Shown here piece after piece: positions 61,371-64,000 of a stretch of 64,000 nucleotides of DNA. How positions within the stretch are numbered: the stretch's first letter is position 1; each line of letters begins with the position of its first letter. The notes beneath the pieces were generated by a model that had not been told where the DNA came from, did not search any database, and saw only the letters and a program-made list of their open reading frames with translations. Origin of the DNA: Pontibacter sp. G13 (GTDB lineage: Bacteria; Bacteroidota; Bacteroidia; J057); the NCBI RefSeq assembly GCF_031851795.1, contig NZ_CP134696.1, positions 1,231,576 through 1,295,575 on the forward strand, in the 5' to 3' direction. The position numbers and the translations under genes were made by a program.

Positions 61371-63839
61371 TTACTTGCCTTTATTCCAAAGTTTCCGCCC
61401 GCCTGACGATTCGTCATTGGACTTCGAGTAGCCGTAAGAATACTTCTTCCCATACTTCGAGCTGGCGTAACCACCGATCCGTCCGGAACCGTAATCCACG
61501 TCGTTGAAGACTGCAAAGAGTTTTCCTACACTTCCTTCTTCGACCATTTTGGCCGCCTCTTTTACGAATTCCAGCTTGGAGTAATTGTTACGGATCACCA
61601 ACAAATTCAAGTCGGTCACCTTGGAGATCACCAAGAAGTCTGAGACCAGACCCATCGGTGGGGTATCCACAATCACAATGTCATAGCGGTTGCGAAGCTC
61701 CTGTACCAATTCTACCAGTTTGGGAGACTGCAAGCTCTCGGATGGATTCGGAGGCAACATACCACTTGGGATGATGTCCAGATTCTTGATCCGAGACTCT
61801 TGGATGATGTCCTCGATCGGGGTGTGGGTCAACAAGTAATTGGTCAAACCAATCGTGTTGTCCACCTCCAATCGCTTGAACAACTGCGGACGGCGGATAT
61901 CCGCGCCGATGATCACGGTCCGTTTACCGGACAGTGCCAATATGGCCGCCAGATGAGTCGAGGTGAAGGTCTTACCCTCGCCCTGAACCATCGATGTAAT
62001 GCCGATCACTTTTCTGCCGCCATCTGCCGGCATCAAGTTCTCCAAGTTTACCTTCAAGTACCGGAAGGCTTCTGCCATCGGCGAGATCAGGAACTCAGGA
62101 TCGAACAGCGTAGTCTTTTGTTCTTGGTGAATGATGTTGGCCAATACGGTCAACTTGCCGTGGTTCACAATCTGCTCCTCGCTCTTCACCTTGTTGTCGA
62201 AGATGTCTCCAATCAGGATGAATACTGCCGGGAATACCAAACCGAGAATCATGGAAGTAGCCAAGATCACCATCTTTTTGGGAGACTTGGGCTTGTTGTC
62301 GCGCAATCTCGCCTCGTCCAAAATCCGAGAGTCTGGACGGTTGGCTTTTTTCGCGATTTTGGCCTCAGCCAGTTTGTGCATCAAGTAATCAAAGAGGTTG
62401 TCTTTGAGCTCCTTTCTAATTAGGATCTTACCGATGTCAAGCTTGTCTTGAGGAGCAGATCGCAGAATTGCGGAAGCCCGTCCCAATTCTGCCCGAGATA
62501 CTTCCAACTGAACAGTCAATCCGCCAATATGAGATTCCAATTGCTTGATTAAGGTAATTCGCAAAGATGCGATCCGAGAATCGAGTTTTTTGATCTCTGT
62601 GGAAGATGCAGACTTGGTTTCGAGTTCGGCTTTCCGTTGAGTAGCGAGATCTCGAATTTGTGTCGCAAGCTCATAAATGGTGGGATTGGAAGATGCAGAA
62701 GCTGCAGGCGTAACGATTTGAGAGTAATCAGTGGCAGATTCCACTTCTGTCTTTACTCGCGTATAATCGTTAATCTGCGCACTCAGAAGACGAATTTCAC
62801 GATCTAATTCAGACTTCTTAATTCTCGCTTCTTTCACCAAATCATCAATATTGTCAGTACCGATGGCGCTACCCTTCTGTCCCAATTGCTGCTCTACAGA
62901 ATCCAACTCACTCCGAACATTCGAAATCTGATCTTCGATAAAGTCGATCGTAGACTGCGCATAAGAATTCTTCTCGTCCAACTTGGAATTGATGTATGTA
63001 TCGCACAGGGAATTCAGGAAAATGATATCCTTGGCAGGAGTAGCTCCCTCCGTGGAAAGAATCAGAATACTGGATTCTGGCTGCTTCTCTATGCCGATCT
63101 TTTCTTTGTATCCCTCAGCCAATTGCTTGTTGGAATGAACCATGAACATGTACTCGACATCTTCCTCGAACAATTGCTCGGTGAGATCAATGGTGAATTT
63201 GAAATTTGGATGAGAAACAGGCTGTCCAAATGCTAACGAGGTATCGATCTTAAATTCAATATCCTTGCGGTCAATGATGATGCCCTCCTTCTCGTCAGTC
63301 AACTTGTAACCGTCCGCTTCTATCTTCAAGCGATAATAGTCTTTTTTTTCCTCATCAGGCGTAACGTACATCGCTGTGTTGATGAGCTGCAAATGACTGA
63401 AATCCACATTGACCTTAAATGGAAACTTGGGATCTTTGTATTTTTCCTTGGCCAGGAAGCTCCCTTCTTCGAAATAGGAAACATCGAAGTCCAAAGAATC
63501 AAGCACCTTTTTCATCATCTCGACTGAGCGAATTCGCCCGATCTCATTGACGATGTTATCCTGCGAGGTATACAGCTGAATACCTGAAGGCATGTATTGG
63601 TTTGCTCCGATATTGGGAGTGGTATTCTCTGTGTTGACCAACATCGTAGCGCTCACGGCGAAGATGCTGGGGGAGGTTTTGACGACATATACCCCTACCG
63701 CCAAAAAGATCGGCACACAGATCGCGAAGTAGTACCATTTGGCCATCAACTTGTTGACGATCGCCAAGACGTCTATCTTCTCTTCTTGCTGTGGGGCGTT
63801 GTTGTTGCCGTAATAATACTGGTCGTTGTAATTATACAT
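61371..63839 (-). CDS. Wzc-like polysaccharide co-polymerase and tyrosine autokinase
   Basis: An 822-residue inner-membrane protein; start at ATG 63839 (MYNYNDQYYYGNNN), a TTG two codons earlier being less likely. A first helix at about 38-58 and a second at about 525-545 enclose a long periplasmic Wzz-like domain with coiled-coil (SELDSVEQQLGQKG, KKLDSRIASLRITLI). The cytoplasmic BY-kinase has Walker A SMVQGEGKTFTST (about 617), Walker A' VIIGADIRRP (about 643) and Walker B YDIVIVDTPP (about 720). The tail has a tyrosine cluster YASSKYGKKYSYGYS, the autophosphorylation site. It sets chain length and couples polymerisation to export through Wza. No Wzb-type phosphatase is seen in the window. 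Confidence 0.92.
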   Translation of the reverse strand: MYNYNDQYYYGNNNAPQQEEKIDVLAIVNKLMAKWYYFAICVPIFLAVGVYVVKTSPSIFAVSATMLVNTENTTPNIGANQYMPSGIQLYTSQDNIVNEIGRIRSVEMMKKVLDSLDFDVSYFEEGSFLAKEKYKDPKFPFKVNVDFSHLQLINTAMYVTPDEEKKDYYRLKIEADGYKLTDEKEGIIIDRKDIEFKIDTSLAFGQPVSHPNFKFTIDLTEQLFEEDVEYMFMVHSNKQLAEGYKEKIGIEKQPESSILILSTEGATPAKDIIFLNSLCDTYINSKLDEKNSYAQSTIDFIEDQISNVRSELDSVEQQLGQKGSAIGTDNIDDLVKEARIKKSELDREIRLLSAQINDYTRVKTEVESATDYSQIVTPAASASSNPTIYELATQIRDLATQRKAELETKSASSTEIKKLDSRIASLRITLIKQLESHIGGLTVQLEVSRAELGRASAILRSAPQDKLDIGKILIRKELKDNLFDYLMHKLAEAKIAKKANRPDSRILDEARLRDNKPKSPKKMVILATSMILGLVFPAVFILIGDIFDNKVKSEEQIVNHGKLTVLANIIHQEQKTTLFDPEFLISPMAEAFRYLKVNLENLMPADGGRKVIGITSMVQGEGKTFTSTHLAAILALSGKRTVIIGADIRRPQLFKRLEVDNTIGLTNYLLTHTPIEDIIQESRIKNLDIIPSGMLPPNPSESLQSPKLVELVQELRNRYDIVIVDTPPMGLVSDFLVISKVTDLNLLVIRNNYSKLEFVKEAAKMVEEGSVGKLFAVFNDVDYGSGRIGGYASSKYGKKYSYGYSKSNDESSGGRKLWNKGK

Positions 63840-63862
63840 TGCCAATGGCCCTTTTGGAGGTT

Positions 63863-64000
63863 TTATTCGGGTTGATTGTTGTTGTTGGTGTTCATCAGGG
63901 TAACTGCCAGGTTAGCCATGACAGTTACGAGAGACACTGCGGTCAAGGCGAGAGAGAGCGTAGCCGCGTTTACTTGGAAACCTTTCGCTTTGTAAGGCTC
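63863..64000 (-). CDS. C-terminal end of a probable Wza-like export protein (partial)
   Basis: The frame is open from the right edge to TAA at 63863-63865, 45 residues. It has a hydrophobic segment (ATLSLALTAVSLVTVMANLAV) and an Asn-rich tail (NTNNNNQPE). Many Bacteroidota Wza-like (SLBB) export proteins end in a single membrane helix like this, and the gene lies 23 bases upstream of the Wzc-like gene, the usual place. Too short to be sure. Confidence 0.5.
   Translation of the reverse strand, partial: EPYKAKGFQVNAATLSLALTAVSLVTVMANLAVTLMNTNNNNQPE

Overview
The window looks like a chromosome segment of a member of the Bacteroidota. Three secreted proteins carry type IX secretion (T9SS) sorting domains of type A or B. 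There is a BlaI/BlaR1-TonB pair, a DUF4476 protein, an 800-residue FtsX-type permease, and a promoter of the TAnnTTTG type. The class cannot be fixed by eye; Saprospiria or Cytophagia-like is a guess. Most of the DNA has balanced base composition. The clear exception is an AT-rich toxin/immunity island at about 18.76-19.92 kb.

Left part (1-17.1 kb): a partial gene at the edge, a hypothetical protein, an SLC45/sucrose-type MFS transporter, a T9SS secreted protein with three carbohydrate-binding-like repeats, and the BlaI-BlaR1 pair with a candidate operator. Next is a tight six-gene + strand operon (6.6-14.4 kb). It encodes two lipoproteins, a Tat-signal DUF1501-like protein, a CX4CH (heme-like) lipoprotein, another lipoprotein, and a 1170-residue CUB/repeat surface protein with a type B sorting domain. 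A hypothetical protein, a VOC protein and a thiolase follow.

Mobile/repeat region (17.1-20.6 kb): tandem copies of the thiolase terminator block are followed by two roughly 450-bp direct repeats. These flank an orphan Rhs core fragment, a papain-like (CHAP/NlpC-like) C-terminal toxin in the same frame but behind one stop codon, and a lipoprotein that fits as its immunity protein. Four copies of a dispersed ~190-225 bp palindromic repeat occur in the window, and two of them sit here. Their main stem shows a compensatory base change.

Middle (20.7-29.1 kb): an ABC permease, a DUF4476 protein, trigger factor, tRNA-Leu(UAG) and a RelA/SpoT (p)ppGpp enzyme, mostly separated by clear terminators.

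Right part (29.1-64 kb): a long exopolysaccharide locus, all on the - strand. In transcription order it holds the tail of a probable Wza, a Wzc-like tyrosine autokinase, a UDP-uronate-type epimerase, a Wzy/ligase, two MBOAT + SGNH-like acylation pairs, a giant GT2 synthase fused to two glycosidase-like domains, a GH lipoprotein, a Wzx flippase, five GT4-type or related glycosyltransferases, two hexapeptide acyltransferases, two sulfotransferases, a PL8-type polysaccharide lyase secreted by T9SS, and a polyprenyl-phosphate sugar transferase. Read together (inference), the locus makes, acylates, sulfates and trims an acidic, glycosaminoglycan-like exopolysaccharide. It contains parts of both a Wzx/Wzy route and a synthase route.
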